A stretch of DNA of 64,000 nucleotides from Anaerolineales bacterium (GTDB lineage: Bacteria > Chloroflexota > Anaerolineae > Anaerolineales > Villigracilaceae), in contig JAIXKJ010000008.1 in NCBI GenBank assembly GCA_026928255.1, forward strand, positions 225,298 to 289,297. Reading direction: 5' to 3'. Every line of letters starts with the position of its first letter. The first letter of the stretch is position 1. The position numbers and the translations under genes were made by a program. Of this stretch, positions 49,976 to 58,845 are shown one piece after another. Under the pieces are notes generated by a model. The model had not been told where the DNA came from, ran no database searches, and worked only from the letters and a program-made list of their open reading frames with translations.

Positions 49976-51150
49976 TCCGCTTTTTCGCGCCTCGCCTTTT
50001 CGCGCTCGATGACCGAGTCGGCTAATTTGAGAATTTGTTGCGAGACGATATGTTCGGGTTGAGCGACCAACGCGACCGTGCTTTTGTTCAACGCGCGCGA
50101 GAACAACTCCAACGCGGGGGTCAACGACGCGGCGACGGGATGGTTCAAGCGCTCTTGCACCTTCGCCAGCGGAACTTGCGTGTCCGAACGCTGACGGTTG
50201 TTCAGCGCGAAGAAGACCGTTTTGGCGTCCACGTTTAAGTCGAGGATTTCTTTCAACAGAATCCGCGTTTGACGAATGGACGGCTCCGAACCTTCCAACA
50301 CGAGAATAGTTTCAGAACAAAGCGGCAAGGCTTTTTGGACGAAGGCAGGAAGCCCCGAACCCAAATCGAGGACGACAAAACGCGCCGAAGTCGTCAACCG
50401 TTTGACGAGCGCGGTCATCGTCTCTGTCCGCGCCGCCAAATCCACGTCGCGCGGATTTTCGGAAGCGGACAAAATCCGCGCGCCGAAAGGGTGCGCCTCA
50501 AAAACGGAGTTCAACTTCTCCGCCGTAATTTCGATTGCCGTGCCTTGCAGCATTTCCGAAAGGTCGTTCTGACGCGACAACCCCAAACTCATCGCCAGCG
50601 AACCTTGACCGGGAGTCAATTCCGCGAGGACGACGTCCGCTTTGCTGCGCGCATAAATTGCCGCCGCCAAATTGGACGCAAGAGTCGAAACGCCCAGCCC
50701 GCCGCGCGCCGCCAGCACGCCAATCACATAGCCTTCTTTTTCTTCGACCTGCGGCTCTTCCTCTCGCGGACGCCCCGAATTAGACCGCGCCAATAAATCG
50801 CGGACGTGCGCTTGCAGTTCCGTCGGGTGCGTCGGCTTAGTTAGGTAATCGTCCGCGCCAGATTCAAAGCCCATCACTTTGTCGTCCATGCGGGTTTTGG
50901 CGGTGAACATCAAAATGGGGATGGAGGTTGTGGCGGGGTTTTTTCGCAGGCGGCGGGTTACTTCGTAACCGTCCATGTCGGGCATCATCACGTCCAACAA
51001 AATCAAATCGGGACGTTCCTCAAACGCCTTCGCCAATCCTTGCGCGCCGTTCGTCGCGGCGACAACCTGATAGCCCTGCCGTTCGAGCATCAACCCGACC
51101 AAGCGCAGGGTGTCCACGTCGTCGTCTACGATTAAAATTTTTTCAGCCAT
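49972..51150 (-). CDS. Receiver-domain plus TadZ/CpaE-like atypical ATPase
   Basis: The 392-aa protein has an N-terminal receiver domain (DDD at residues 9-11, phospho-Asp in LILLDVMMPDMDGY, Thr in MFTAKT, Lys in LTKP) and a C-terminal MinD-superfamily domain starting YVIGVLAARGGLGVSTLASNLA. The deviant P-loop has Arg for the signature Lys and Val for the P-loop Lys, as in TadZ/CpaE proteins, so ATP hydrolysis is doubtful. Such proteins place tad pilus machinery at a cell pole; no tad genes are here. It heads the operon with the sirtuin and GAF kinase. Confidence 0.88.
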   Translation of the reverse strand: MAEKILIVDDDVDTLRLVGLMLERQGYQVVAATNGAQGLAKAFEERPDLILLDVMMPDMDGYEVTRRLRKNPATTSIPILMFTAKTRMDDKVMGFESGADDYLTKPTHPTELQAHVRDLLARSNSGRPREEEPQVEEKEGYVIGVLAARGGLGVSTLASNLAAAIYARSKADVVLAELTPGQGSLAMSLGLSRQNDLSEMLQGTAIEITAEKLNSVFEAHPFGARILSASENPRDVDLAARTETMTALVKRLTTSARFVVLDLGSGLPAFVQKALPLCSETILVLEGSEPSIRQTRILLKEILDLNVDAKTVFFALNNRQRSDTQVPLAKVQERLNHPVAASLTPALELFSRALNKSTVALVAQPEHIVSQQILKLADSVIEREKARREKAE

Positions 51151-51198
51151 AAAAAATCCTTTTGCTTGCGTTTATTATAGCGTAATAAAACGCGCCTA

Positions 51199-51207
51199 TG
51201 CTATAAT
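51199..51207 (+). promoter_or_regulatory. Extended -10 promoter of ssrA
   Basis: TGCTATAAT, identical to the nonamer before tRNA-Val(TAC). No -35 hexamer is clear. The tmRNA begins 33 nt downstream. Confidence 0.6.
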
Positions 51208-51239
51208 GAAAAGCGGAACGTCTATCGCGTTCGAGTCTT

Positions 51240-51620
51240 GGGGATGACAGGCTTCGACGGGAGAGGCTGATTCCGGAATGCGAGCCGAGCGCGCGCCGAC
51301 CTCGATAAATCAGCGCAAACCTTTAAGTGCCAAAAACACTTCCTATGCTGCTATGCCCCTCGCCGCCTAAGGCGAAGCCTAACAGTACGGCGTCTTAGCG
51401 ACGCCGCGTCCGCCGCCGACCGTTTTCTGCCGGGCGGCGAATCGGGCGACACAAAAGCAGAATGCCGCGCATGACTCCGCTACTTGCGCCTAAGCCCAGC
51501 GGATGGTCGCAGGTTTACCAGCCCGTCGGGGCGCCTGCGATGACGATAAACGACAGGCTACGCTCGTAGAGTTCCGAGGGTCGAGTCTTTCGGACCCGGG
51601 TTCAATTCCCGGCATCTCCA
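51240..51620 (+). ncRNA. ssrA: tmRNA (transfer-messenger RNA)
   Basis: The tRNA-like ends pair: GGGGATG at 51240 with CATCTCC at 51613-51619, discriminator A at 51620, T arm with GGTTCAATTCC. The 5' part reads GGGGATGACAGGCTTCGACGGG, split at the usual tmRNA consensus. The tag frame starts at resume codon GCC 51329 after TTTAAGT and ends at TAA 51368-51370, giving AKNTSYAAMPLAA, with the LAA degradation tail. GC-rich pseudoknot-like segments follow. It rescues stalled ribosomes with SmpB, which is not encoded here. Confidence 0.96.
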
Positions 51621-51679
51621 CTCAAACAGTTCGGCAAACGCCGCGCTGTTTTGTTTTAACTTGTGATATAAGAAGCGCC

Positions 51680-52423
51680 ATGAAAAAAATCCTCCTCATT
51701 GGATTGCTCCTTTTGACTTCCGCCTGCCAGTTGCCCAAATCCGCGCCGACGGCTGAGCCGCTCCCGACGCAAACGCCGCTTCCCCCGCCGACGGCGACTC
51801 AGCCCGCCGCGACTTTTCCCCCAACCGAAACGGCGACTCCCGCGCCCACATCTACGCCAGAGCCGCCTCCGCTTTACTACGTTGACGAATTTGATTCGCA
51901 ATCTCCTTATTGGGAATTTCTGCAAGCGGGCGGCGCGGACGCTCCGCAAACCTCCGTCCAAAACGGCGCTTTGCGCGCAGACTTCTCCTCGCCGGACGCT
52001 TGGTTCGTCGGCGTCAACTCCGCACACTCCTACGCGGACGTCGTCCTGCGCGCAAAGACCCGCATCGCCGTCGGCGGTTCGGTCGGCTTAATCTGTCGTT
52101 ACTCCGCCGCAGGTTGGTACGAATTTGACGCCGCCAGCGACGGCTCGTACGGCATTTATTACGCCCAATGGCTCGCGGACGGCGTGGTCAAGTACGTTCC
52201 CATCCTCAACGGCAACAGTTCCAAAATCAACGCCGCCGAAAATGAAATCGGTTTAACCTGCGTCGGCGAACGCATTCAGGTTTACGCCAATGGCGAAATC
52301 ATCCGCAACATAGACGCGACCAACTACGGGCTGGAAGAAGGCGCAATCGGAATTGCCGCCGCCGCCTTTGCCAACGTCCCCGCCGAAGCGCTTTTTGACT
52401 GGTTTCAAGTCGGCGCGGAATAA
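51680..52423 (+). CDS. Secreted lipoprotein with LamG/laminin-G-like beta-sandwich domain
   Basis: The 247-aa protein has a signal peptide with lipobox TSAC (Cys20), a Pro/Thr-rich linker (about 25-62), and a domain starting YYVDEFDSQSPYWEF with VQNGALRADFSSPDAWFVG and later GEIIRNIDATNYGLEEGAIGIAAAAF. This is the pattern of concanavalin-like domains of the DUF1080 type in surface proteins of unclear ligand. ATG 51680 is chosen because it has the signal peptide and a TATAAG box 8 nt upstream; the longer frame runs back into the tmRNA. Confidence 0.7.
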   Translation: MKKILLIGLLLLTSACQLPKSAPTAEPLPTQTPLPPPTATQPAATFPPTETATPAPTSTPEPPPLYYVDEFDSQSPYWEFLQAGGADAPQTSVQNGALRADFSSPDAWFVGVNSAHSYADVVLRAKTRIAVGGSVGLICRYSAAGWYEFDAASDGSYGIYYAQWLADGVVKYVPILNGNSSKINAAENEIGLTCVGERIQVYANGEIIRNIDATNYGLEEGAIGIAAAAFANVPAEALFDWFQVGAE

Positions 52424-52517
52424 ATTTTTTTACCAAAAACCTATATTTTGTTAACGGAATTCTTGCACAGGTCGCTTAATATGGGGCTATTGAAACTGAG
52501 CAAGAAGGAGATTTCAC

Positions 52518-54398
52518 ATGGGCAAAATTATAGGAATTGACTTAGGAACAACCAACAGCGTCGTCTCCGTCATCGAAGGCGGGTCGCCGACGGTTATCAC
52601 AACAGCGGAAGGCGGGCGGCTCGCGCCGTCGGTTGTGGCGTTCAACAAAAACGGCGAACGCATGGTCGGGCAGACGGCAAAGCGTCAAGCGGTCGTCAAC
52701 CCCGACAACACCGTTTACTCCATCAAACGCTTTATCGGGCATCGCTTCGACGAAGTTGAATCCGAACGCGGAATGGTCGCTTATCAAATCGTGCAAGGAC
52801 CGACCGGCGACGTGCGCGTGAAGATTCCGGTAACGGGCAAAGAATACTCGCCGCAAGAAATCAGCGCGATGATTCTGGGCAAACTCAAAGCGGACGCGGA
52901 AGCCTATCTCGGCGAAGCGGTTACGCAAGCGGTCATCACCGTTCCCGCTTACTTCAACGACAGCCAACGCCAAGCGACCAAAGACGCCGGCAAAATTGCG
53001 GGACTCGAAGTTTTACGCATCATCAACGAACCGACCGCGTCCGCGCTGGCTTACGGTTTGGATAAAAAGAAAAACGAAACCATCCTCGTCTTTGACTTGG
53101 GCGGCGGCACGTTCGACGTGTCCATCCTCGAAGTCGGCGAAGGCGTGATCGAAGTCAAAGCCACCAACGGCGACACGCACCTCGGCGGCGACGACTGGGA
53201 TCAAAAAATCGCCAACTGGGCGGCGGACGAATTCAAAAAAGATCAAGGCATTGACTTGCGCCAAGATCGTCAGGCGTTGCAGCGTCTGCGCGAAGCGGCG
53301 GAAAAAGCCAAAATCGAACTTTCGACCGTGATGGAAACCGAAATCAATTTGCCGTACATCACCGCCGACGCTTCTGGACCGAAACATTTACAACTGAAAC
53401 TCAGCCGCGCAAAATTCGAGCAAATGACCGAAGACTTGCTGGCGCGTTGTCGCAAGCCGTTTGAAGCCGCGCTCAAAGACGCGGGAATGACGGCGGACAA
53501 ACTCGACGAAGTCGTCTTGGTCGGCGGTTCTTCTCGTATGCCGATGGTCGCGGATTTGGTTCGCAAGTTGGCGAACGGCAAAGAGCCAAACAAAGGCGTC
53601 AACCCCGACGAAGTCGTGGCGATTGGCGCGGCGATTCAAGGCGGCGTGTTAGGCGGCGAAGTCAAAGACATTTTGTTGCTGGACGTAACTCCGCTTTCGT
53701 TGGGCGTGGAAACGATGGGCAGCGTGATGACGGTGATGATTGAACGCAACACCACCATCCCAGTTCGCAAGACGGAAATTTACTCCACCGCCGCGGACAA
53801 CCAAACTGCGGTTGACATCCACGTCTTGCAAGGCGAACGCCCGATGGCGCAAGACAACATGAGTCTCGGACGCTTCCGCCTCGACGGAATTCCCCCGGCT
53901 CCGCGCGGCGTGCCGCAGGTGGAAGTTACCTTCGACATTGACGCCAACGGCATTTTGCACGTTACCGCGAAAGACAAAGCCAGCGGCAAGGAACAAAAAG
54001 TAACCATCACCGCCTCGACCAACTTGAACAAAGGCGACATTGACCGCATGGTGCAAGAAGCGCGTCAGAACGAAAGCGCCGACAAACAGCGCCGCGAAAC
54101 GATCCAAGTCAAGAACGACGCGGACAACCTCGCTTATCAAATCGAGAAGGCGTTGCGCGATTTGGGAGAGAAAGTTCCCGCCGCCGAAAAAGCCTCTATC
54201 GAGAGCAAAGTCAGCGAGTTGAAACAAGCGGCGCAAGGCGACGACGTCGAGAAAATTAAGAGCCTGACCGAAGAGTTGAACAACACCTTCCACGCGCTCA
54301 GCCAGCAGTTGTACGCGCAAGATCAAGGACAACAACCGCAGCCCGAAGGCGGACCCTCTCACGAAGGCGACGTCATAGACGGCGAAGTCAACGAGTAA
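52518..54398 (+). CDS. dnaK: Molecular chaperone DnaK (Hsp70)
   Basis: The 626-aa Hsp70 has the ATPase domain ([41 protein letters not shown]), the linker [10 protein letters not shown] and a substrate-binding domain with a C-terminal helical lid ending in an acidic tail (DGEVNE). It refolds proteins with DnaJ and GrpE. GAAGGAG precedes the ATG. It stands alone: no grpE, dnaJ or hrcA is adjacent, and no CIRCE or HAIR operator is seen upstream. The terminator at 54406 closes it. Confidence 0.97.
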   Translation: MGKIIGIDLGTTNSVVSVIEGGSPTVITTAEGGRLAPSVVAFNKNGERMVGQTAKRQAVVNPDNTVYSIKRFIGHRFDEVESERGMVAYQIVQGPTGDVRVKIPVTGKEYSPQEISAMILGKLKADAEAYLGEAVTQAVITVPAYFNDSQRQATKDAGKIAGLEVLRIINEPTASALAYGLDKKKNETILVFDLGGGTFDVSILEVGEGVIEVKATNGDTHLGGDDWDQKIANWAADEFKKDQGIDLRQDRQALQRLREAAEKAKIELSTVMETEINLPYITADASGPKHLQLKLSRAKFEQMTEDLLARCRKPFEAALKDAGMTADKLDEVVLVGGSSRMPMVADLVRKLANGKEPNKGVNPDEVVAIGAAIQGGVLGGEVKDILLLDVTPLSLGVETMGSVMTVMIERNTTIPVRKTEIYSTAADNQTAVDIHVLQGERPMAQDNMSLGRFRLDGIPPAPRGVPQVEVTFDIDANGILHVTAKDKASGKEQKVTITASTNLNKGDIDRMVQEARQNESADKQRRETIQVKNDADNLAYQIEKALRDLGEKVPAAEKASIESKVSELKQAAQGDDVEKIKSLTEELNNTFHALSQQLYAQDQGQQPQPEGGPSHEGDVIDGEVNE

Positions 54399-54405
54399 GC
54401 CGCGC

Positions 54406-54442
54406 AATCTCCGAAGTCCGCAAAGACTTCGGAGATTTTTTT
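54406..54442 (+). terminator. Terminator of dnaK
   Basis: AATCTCCGAAGTC (54406-54418) pairs with GACTTCGGAGATT (54425-54437), loop CGCAAA, followed by T5. Confidence 0.9.
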
Positions 54443-54513
54443 AAGGTAAAATTGCCGCGCTTCGCAAACTTCGCGGGGGCGAAAAATTCTCCGCGTTTGG
54501 ATAGGATACCGTT

Positions 54514-55437
54514 TTGTTTGAAATTTTGTTTTTAGGCACGTCCGCCTCGGCGCCCTCGGCGCATCGCGGACTTTCTGCGCAGATTGTCTCTTATAACGAA
54601 TATCGTTTTCTCGTAGATTGCGGCGAAGGCACGCAGCGTCAAATTTTGCAATCGGGCAAAGGCTTCAAACGCCTCACCCGCGCCTTGCTTACGCACGGAC
54701 ACCTCGACCACATTCTCGGCTTGGGCGGTTTGCTCTCCACCTTTTTGCGCTGGGAAGCCATCGAAGAATTTGAAATTTACGGCAGCAAAGGCGCGTTAGA
54801 ACGCGCGCGGACTTTGCTCTTTGACGTTGTGCTGCGCGGCAAAAAAACGCCCATGCCTTTGCGCCTCGTCGAGATTCAGCCCGGCTTGATCTTTGAAACC
54901 GACGATTTTTCCGTCTCTGCATTTTCCGTCTGGCACGGGCGAGCGGACAGTCTCGGTTATGTATTTGAAGAGAAGGCGCGTCGTCCGTTTTTGGCGGAAA
55001 AGGCAAACGCGCTCGGCGTGCCGTTTGGACCCGAACGCAAGACGTTGGTCGGCGGAGAATCCATTACGCTCGCCGACGGGCGAATCGTCTCGCCCGACGA
55101 CGTGCTAGGCGAATGGGAAAAAGGCGCAAAGTTAGTCGTCGTCGGCGACGCGGGGCGGACGGAGAACCTCGTCGAAGTTTGTCGCGGCGCGGACGCGCTG
55201 GTTATCGAATCTACTTATTTAGAATCCGAAGCGGAGATGGCGAATCAATTCGCGCATCTCACCGCAAAGATGAGCGCGGAACTCGCGCTAAACGCAGGGG
55301 TTAAGAAACTAATCCTCACGCATATTTCGCGGCGTTATCGCGGAAAAGACACGCTTGCCGAAGCGCAGGCGATTTTCCCCAACACGGTCGTCGCGCGCGA
55401 TTTTGACGCATTTACTGTCAAGAAAGAAAACGAATGA
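54514..55437 (+). CDS. rnz: Ribonuclease Z (metallo-beta-lactamase fold)
   Basis: RNase Z trims 3' ends of tRNA precursors; both tRNAs here lack encoded CCA, which fits its use. The 307-aa protein has FLGTSASAPSAHRGLSA, the zinc motif THGHLDHILGLGGLL, a flexible-arm region (about 150-175), GDAGRTENLVE and the C-terminal LTHISRRY. The start is TTG 54514; no ATG occurs before the conserved FLGTSA strand. The stop overlaps pfkA by 4 nt. Confidence 0.92.
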   Translation: MFEILFLGTSASAPSAHRGLSAQIVSYNEYRFLVDCGEGTQRQILQSGKGFKRLTRALLTHGHLDHILGLGGLLSTFLRWEAIEEFEIYGSKGALERARTLLFDVVLRGKKTPMPLRLVEIQPGLIFETDDFSVSAFSVWHGRADSLGYVFEEKARRPFLAEKANALGVPFGPERKTLVGGESITLADGRIVSPDDVLGEWEKGAKLVVVGDAGRTENLVEVCRGADALVIESTYLESEAEMANQFAHLTAKMSAELALNAGVKKLILTHISRRYRGKDTLAEAQAIFPNTVVARDFDAFTVKKENE

Positions 55438-56411
55438 AAGACGGAAAATTTACCATCGGAATTTTGACATCAGGCGGAGACGCGCCGGGCATGAACGCCG
55501 CCATCCGCGCCGCCGTGCGGACGGCGCTGGCGAATGATATGAACGTCGTCGGCGTGTTGCACGGCTACGACGGGTTAATCAACGGCGAGTTCAAAGCGCT
55601 AGGCGCGAGAGACGTGGGCGGCATCCTGCAACGCGGCGGGACAATTCTGCAAACCAGCCGCTGCAAGCGCTTCCCCGAATCGTCCGGTCAACGCGAGGCG
55701 ATTCGCAAAATGAACGAAGCGGACATGGACGCGCTGATTGTCATCGGCGGCGAAGGCTCGCTCACTGGCGCGCAAGCGCTGACGCAAAAAGGAATCAAAA
55801 CCATCGGCATCCCCGCCAGCATTGACAACGACATTTGGGGGACGAACATCGCCATCGGCACGGACACCGCCATGAACACCATCATGGACGCGGTGGACAA
55901 ATTGCGCGACACCGCCTCGTCGCATCAACGCGCTTTCCTCATCGAAACGATGGGGCGCAACAGCGGCTACCTCGCCATGATGGCGGGAATCATCTGCGGC
56001 GCGGAAATTGTGCTGATTCCCGAAAAGCCCGCCGACCAACAAGAGATTGCCGCCGCCGTCGAAGACGCCTACAAACGCGGCAAGACTCACGCCATCATCA
56101 TCAACGCCGAAGGTTCGGACATCCGCACGACCGAGTTGGCGGCGATGATTGACGAAATGGATTTGGGCTTCAAAACGCGCATGACGATTCTCGGTCATAT
56201 TCAACGCGGCGGCTCGCCGACGGCATACGACCGCCTGCTGGCTTCGCGCATGGGAGTCAAAGCCGTCGAAGCGCTGATGGACGGCGTTCACGGCGTGATG
56301 ACCGGGCTCAAAGGGCGCGGCGTGGATTACGTTCCGCTGGCGGACGTGATTAACAACAAACGCAAAGTCAACATGGAATATTATCGCATGGTGAAAGTGC
56401 TGGCGCGATAA
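55434..56411 (+). CDS. pfkA: 6-phosphofructokinase (ATP-dependent type)
   Basis: PfkA makes fructose-1,6-bisphosphate, the committed step of glycolysis. The 325-aa protein has TSGGDAPGMNAAIRA, GGEGSLTGA (Gly after Glu as in ATP enzymes; PPi enzymes have Asp there), PASIDNDIWGTNIAIGTDTA, METMGR-type ETMGRNSGYLA and LGHIQRGGSPTAYDR. The ASIDND variant and Glu in GGEGS are departures from GTIDND and GGDGS, so cofactor use should be treated with some caution. It overlaps rnz by 4 nt and converges on the flavoprotein gene with a 1-nt gap. Confidence 0.93.
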   Translation: MKDGKFTIGILTSGGDAPGMNAAIRAAVRTALANDMNVVGVLHGYDGLINGEFKALGARDVGGILQRGGTILQTSRCKRFPESSGQREAIRKMNEADMDALIVIGGEGSLTGAQALTQKGIKTIGIPASIDNDIWGTNIAIGTDTAMNTIMDAVDKLRDTASSHQRAFLIETMGRNSGYLAMMAGIICGAEIVLIPEKPADQQEIAAAVEDAYKRGKTHAIIINAEGSDIRTTELAAMIDEMDLGFKTRMTILGHIQRGGSPTAYDRLLASRMGVKAVEALMDGVHGVMTGLKGRGVDYVPLADVINNKRKVNMEYYRMVKVLAR

Positions 56412-56412
56412 A

Positions 56413-57648
56413 TTACGAAGACGAATGCGAAATCCGCGTCAAATATTTTTGCGCGCCGAAGCCCGCCCGCCGTCCGCTGGCGAAGCAAGCCGTGAGCAAA
56501 TAGCCGCCGGTCGGCGCTTCCCAATTCAACATCTCGCCGACGCAAAACACGCCCGCCATTTTCTTTAACATCAAATTTTCGTCCAACTCGTCGAGCGAAA
56601 CTCCGCCCGCCGAACTAATCGCCTCGTCCAGCGGACGCGGCGCATTTAACAGAAACGGCAACCGCTTAACCGCCGCCGCCAGCCGCGCCGCGTCCGCAAA
56701 ACTTTCGGGCGCGAACTCGCGCAACAAACCGACTTTGACTCCCTTTAAGCCCAGCGTTTTTTCCAAATGCTTCGCCGTCGAGCGCGAGCCGCGCGGCGCG
56801 GAAAGCCGCGCCAAAACTTGCGCCTCCGTCCAATCGGGCGCAAGGTCTAGAGTCGCCGTCGCCTTGCCCGCGCGCTCTATCTCGTCGCGCAGCGGCGCGG
56901 ACGCGGCATAAATCAAATTTCCCTCCGCGCCGTTTTTCGTAATCACAAATTCGCCGCGCCGCGCAAAATCCCCGAACGACAAGACGACCGACTTGACGGG
57001 TTGCCCTTCAAATTTTTCTTTGAAGAAATCGCTCCACGAAACGTCGAATCCGCAATTGGCGGGACGCAACGCCTCGACCTTAACGTCGGCTTTTTCTAAC
57101 CATGAAGTCCACGCGCCGTCCGAGCCGAGTTTGCGCCAACTGCCGCCGCCCAACGCCAAAATCACAACCTCGCCCTGCGCGGACTGAATTCCGTCCGGCG
57201 TTTCAAATTCAACCTCCCATTGATTCTCTCGCCGCGACAATTTCCCGTTCCAGCGATACCGAGCGCGGACGGCGACTCCCGCCGCGTCGAGTCGCTTCAG
57301 CCACGCCCGCAACAACGGACTGGCTTTCATCTCGACTGGGAAAATTTTTCCCGACGTGCCGACGAAAGTTTTCACGCCGAGCCTTTGCGCCCATTCGCGC
57401 AAAGCGTTTGGCGAAAAATCATAAACCCAGCGGGCGACTTCGCCGTTGCCGTAACGCGCAACGAATTGATCCAGCGCTTCGGAATGCGTCAGGTTGAGTC
57501 CGCTTTTGCCCGCCATCAAAAATTTGCGCCCGAGAGACGGCATCGCGTCATAGACGTTGACTTGCAAGTCGGGGCTTTGCGATAAAACTTCCGCCGCCAT
57601 TAACCCCGAAGGTCCGCCGCCGATAACGAGCGCCGTCGCTTTATTCAT
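56413..57648 (-). CDS. HI0933-like FAD-dependent flavoprotein
   Basis: The 411-aa protein has the N-terminal FAD dinucleotide motif LVIGGGPSGLMAAEVLSQ, then MAGKSGLNLTHSE, VILALGGGSWRKLGSDGAW and the C-terminal GGVSLDELDENLMLKKMAGVFCVGEMLNWEAPTGGYLL of the HI0933/TIGR03862 family, whose physiological reaction is unknown. ATG 57648 is preferred; the longer frame from 57708 runs into the upstream gene end. Only 8 bp separate it from the zinc-ribbon gene, so they form an operon. Confidence 0.88.
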   Translation of the reverse strand: MNKATALVIGGGPSGLMAAEVLSQSPDLQVNVYDAMPSLGRKFLMAGKSGLNLTHSEALDQFVARYGNGEVARWVYDFSPNALREWAQRLGVKTFVGTSGKIFPVEMKASPLLRAWLKRLDAAGVAVRARYRWNGKLSRRENQWEVEFETPDGIQSAQGEVVILALGGGSWRKLGSDGAWTSWLEKADVKVEALRPANCGFDVSWSDFFKEKFEGQPVKSVVLSFGDFARRGEFVITKNGAEGNLIYAASAPLRDEIERAGKATATLDLAPDWTEAQVLARLSAPRGSRSTAKHLEKTLGLKGVKVGLLREFAPESFADAARLAAAVKRLPFLLNAPRPLDEAISSAGGVSLDELDENLMLKKMAGVFCVGEMLNWEAPTGGYLLTACFASGRRAGFGAQKYLTRISHSSS

Positions 57649-57656
57649 CTTCGCGT

Positions 57657-58697
57657 CTATCGTTCCGCGCTGACGACCGCGCCGAGCAGATTCGTCTTCA
57701 ACGTCCACTCGCTGCCGACTTGAAATTGCTGAAATTCCGAAACTGAATCGGGCGAATATTTCAACTCGCCTTTGCTGGTGTTAAAGTAAACCGTCAACTG
57801 AATCGAAGAGTCGCCCAAGCGCTGACCGTTGGCGGCGGTCGGGTCGGCGTATTGCGGCGAGTAGTTCGTCCCGTTCAAATCGTACGAGCGAATCGTCGTC
57901 CACTCGTCGAGCGTGTAACTGCAATAGGTTGTGTTTTCGTTATGGCATTCTTGCACCACTTCGCCGTAACCGTTGCCTTTGTCAATCGTTTTATCTTCGC
58001 AGACTTGGCGGCTTTCGGTGCGGCAAGAAACGTCGTACGCGCTCGCGGGCGGATTGCCGATTTCATTGGTATGTTGCACGGCGCGGACTTCTTGCAGCGG
58101 CACGGAGGTTTGCCAATAGACGCTGGACACCGTCCCCGTTGTCGAACTGGACGGCAGAAGAACGGCAAACGCGCCGATGCAACAGGCGAGGAGAATCAAC
58201 GCCGCGCAACCCGCAAAAATCCAATTCCGCTTTTTGTTGGCGACGGCTTTCGCTCCCGCCGTCGAAACGGGCGCGGGCGGCGCGGGCGCGGGGCGAAGCG
58301 ACGCGCCGCAGTTGGAACAGGAAGCCGCGTTGGCTGTATTTTCCGTTCCGCAACTCGGGCAGACGGCGAGATTTGCGACGACAGGCGCGGCTTCCAACGC
58401 CGCTCCCGCTTGACGCAATTTGCCCTCTTTCAAATTCGCGCCGCATTGCGAACACGTCTCCGCCGCGGACGGGTTGCGCGTGCCGCAAAATCCGCAGTAG
58501 ATATCCGCGCCCGCTTTGGCGGCTTCGATTTCCTTTTCGTCGGTGATTATGGCTTCTTCCGCCGCGCGTTGAAACTTCACGTCGTCCGGCTGAGCCGCGC
58601 CGCAATTTTCGCAGTTTTTCACGGGTCCTGCGTTGCGCGTTCCGCAGTTAGGACAAACCCATTCCAAACGCACAAATCCTTTGCTTTCCGTATGCAT
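57657..58697 (-). CDS. Triple zinc-ribbon membrane protein with extracytoplasmic domain
   Basis: Function unknown. From ATG 58697 (AAAGGAG upstream) the 346-aa protein carries three ribbons: CPNCGTRN...CENCGAAQ, CGFCGTRN...CSQCGANL and CPSCGTEN...CSNCGASL (all within residues 14-135). A Pro/Ala linker, a transmembrane helix (about 160-182) and an extracytoplasmic domain with four Cys (CRTESRQVCED and CHNENTTYCSY) follow. It has the reverse domain order of the protein at 3166. It may sense or assemble membrane complexes, but this is guesswork. Confidence 0.65.
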   Translation of the reverse strand: MHTESKGFVRLEWVCPNCGTRNAGPVKNCENCGAAQPDDVKFQRAAEEAIITDEKEIEAAKAGADIYCGFCGTRNPSAAETCSQCGANLKEGKLRQAGAALEAAPVVANLAVCPSCGTENTANAASCSNCGASLRPAPAPPAPVSTAGAKAVANKKRNWIFAGCAALILLACCIGAFAVLLPSSSTTGTVSSVYWQTSVPLQEVRAVQHTNEIGNPPASAYDVSCRTESRQVCEDKTIDKGNGYGEVVQECHNENTTYCSYTLDEWTTIRSYDLNGTNYSPQYADPTAANGQRLGDSSIQLTVYFNTSKGELKYSPDSVSEFQQFQVGSEWTLKTNLLGAVVSAER

Positions 58698-58770
58698 GGC
58701 ATTCTCCTTTTTTGGCTGAGAGATTGTCAATCGAGTTAAGTATAGCATTTTCAAAATATTTAGAGAACAA

Positions 58771-58799
58771 AAGAAGCGCTTGTCGTTCAAGCGCTTCTT
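58771..58799 (-). terminator. Terminator of the secreted hydrolase gene
   Basis: AAGAAGCGCTTG and CAAGCGCTTCTT pair around a 5-nt loop. On the minus strand the stem is followed by a short TTGTTC tract, about 45 nt after the stop codon. Confidence 0.7.
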
Positions 58800-58845
58800 A
58801 AGGTTCGGATTTTTACGCTCGTCGGCGGCGCGAGGAAGTCGAACG

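Noticed and set aside
51503..51679. Longer start of the lipoprotein within the tmRNA region
   Set aside because: The first 59 residues of that frame translate tmRNA sequence. The signal peptide begins at 51680, just after a TATAAG box.
52424..52517. CIRCE or HAIR heat-shock operator upstream of dnaK
   Set aside because: Neither TTAGCACTC-N9-GAGTGCTAA nor CTTGAGT-N7-ACTCAAG is present.
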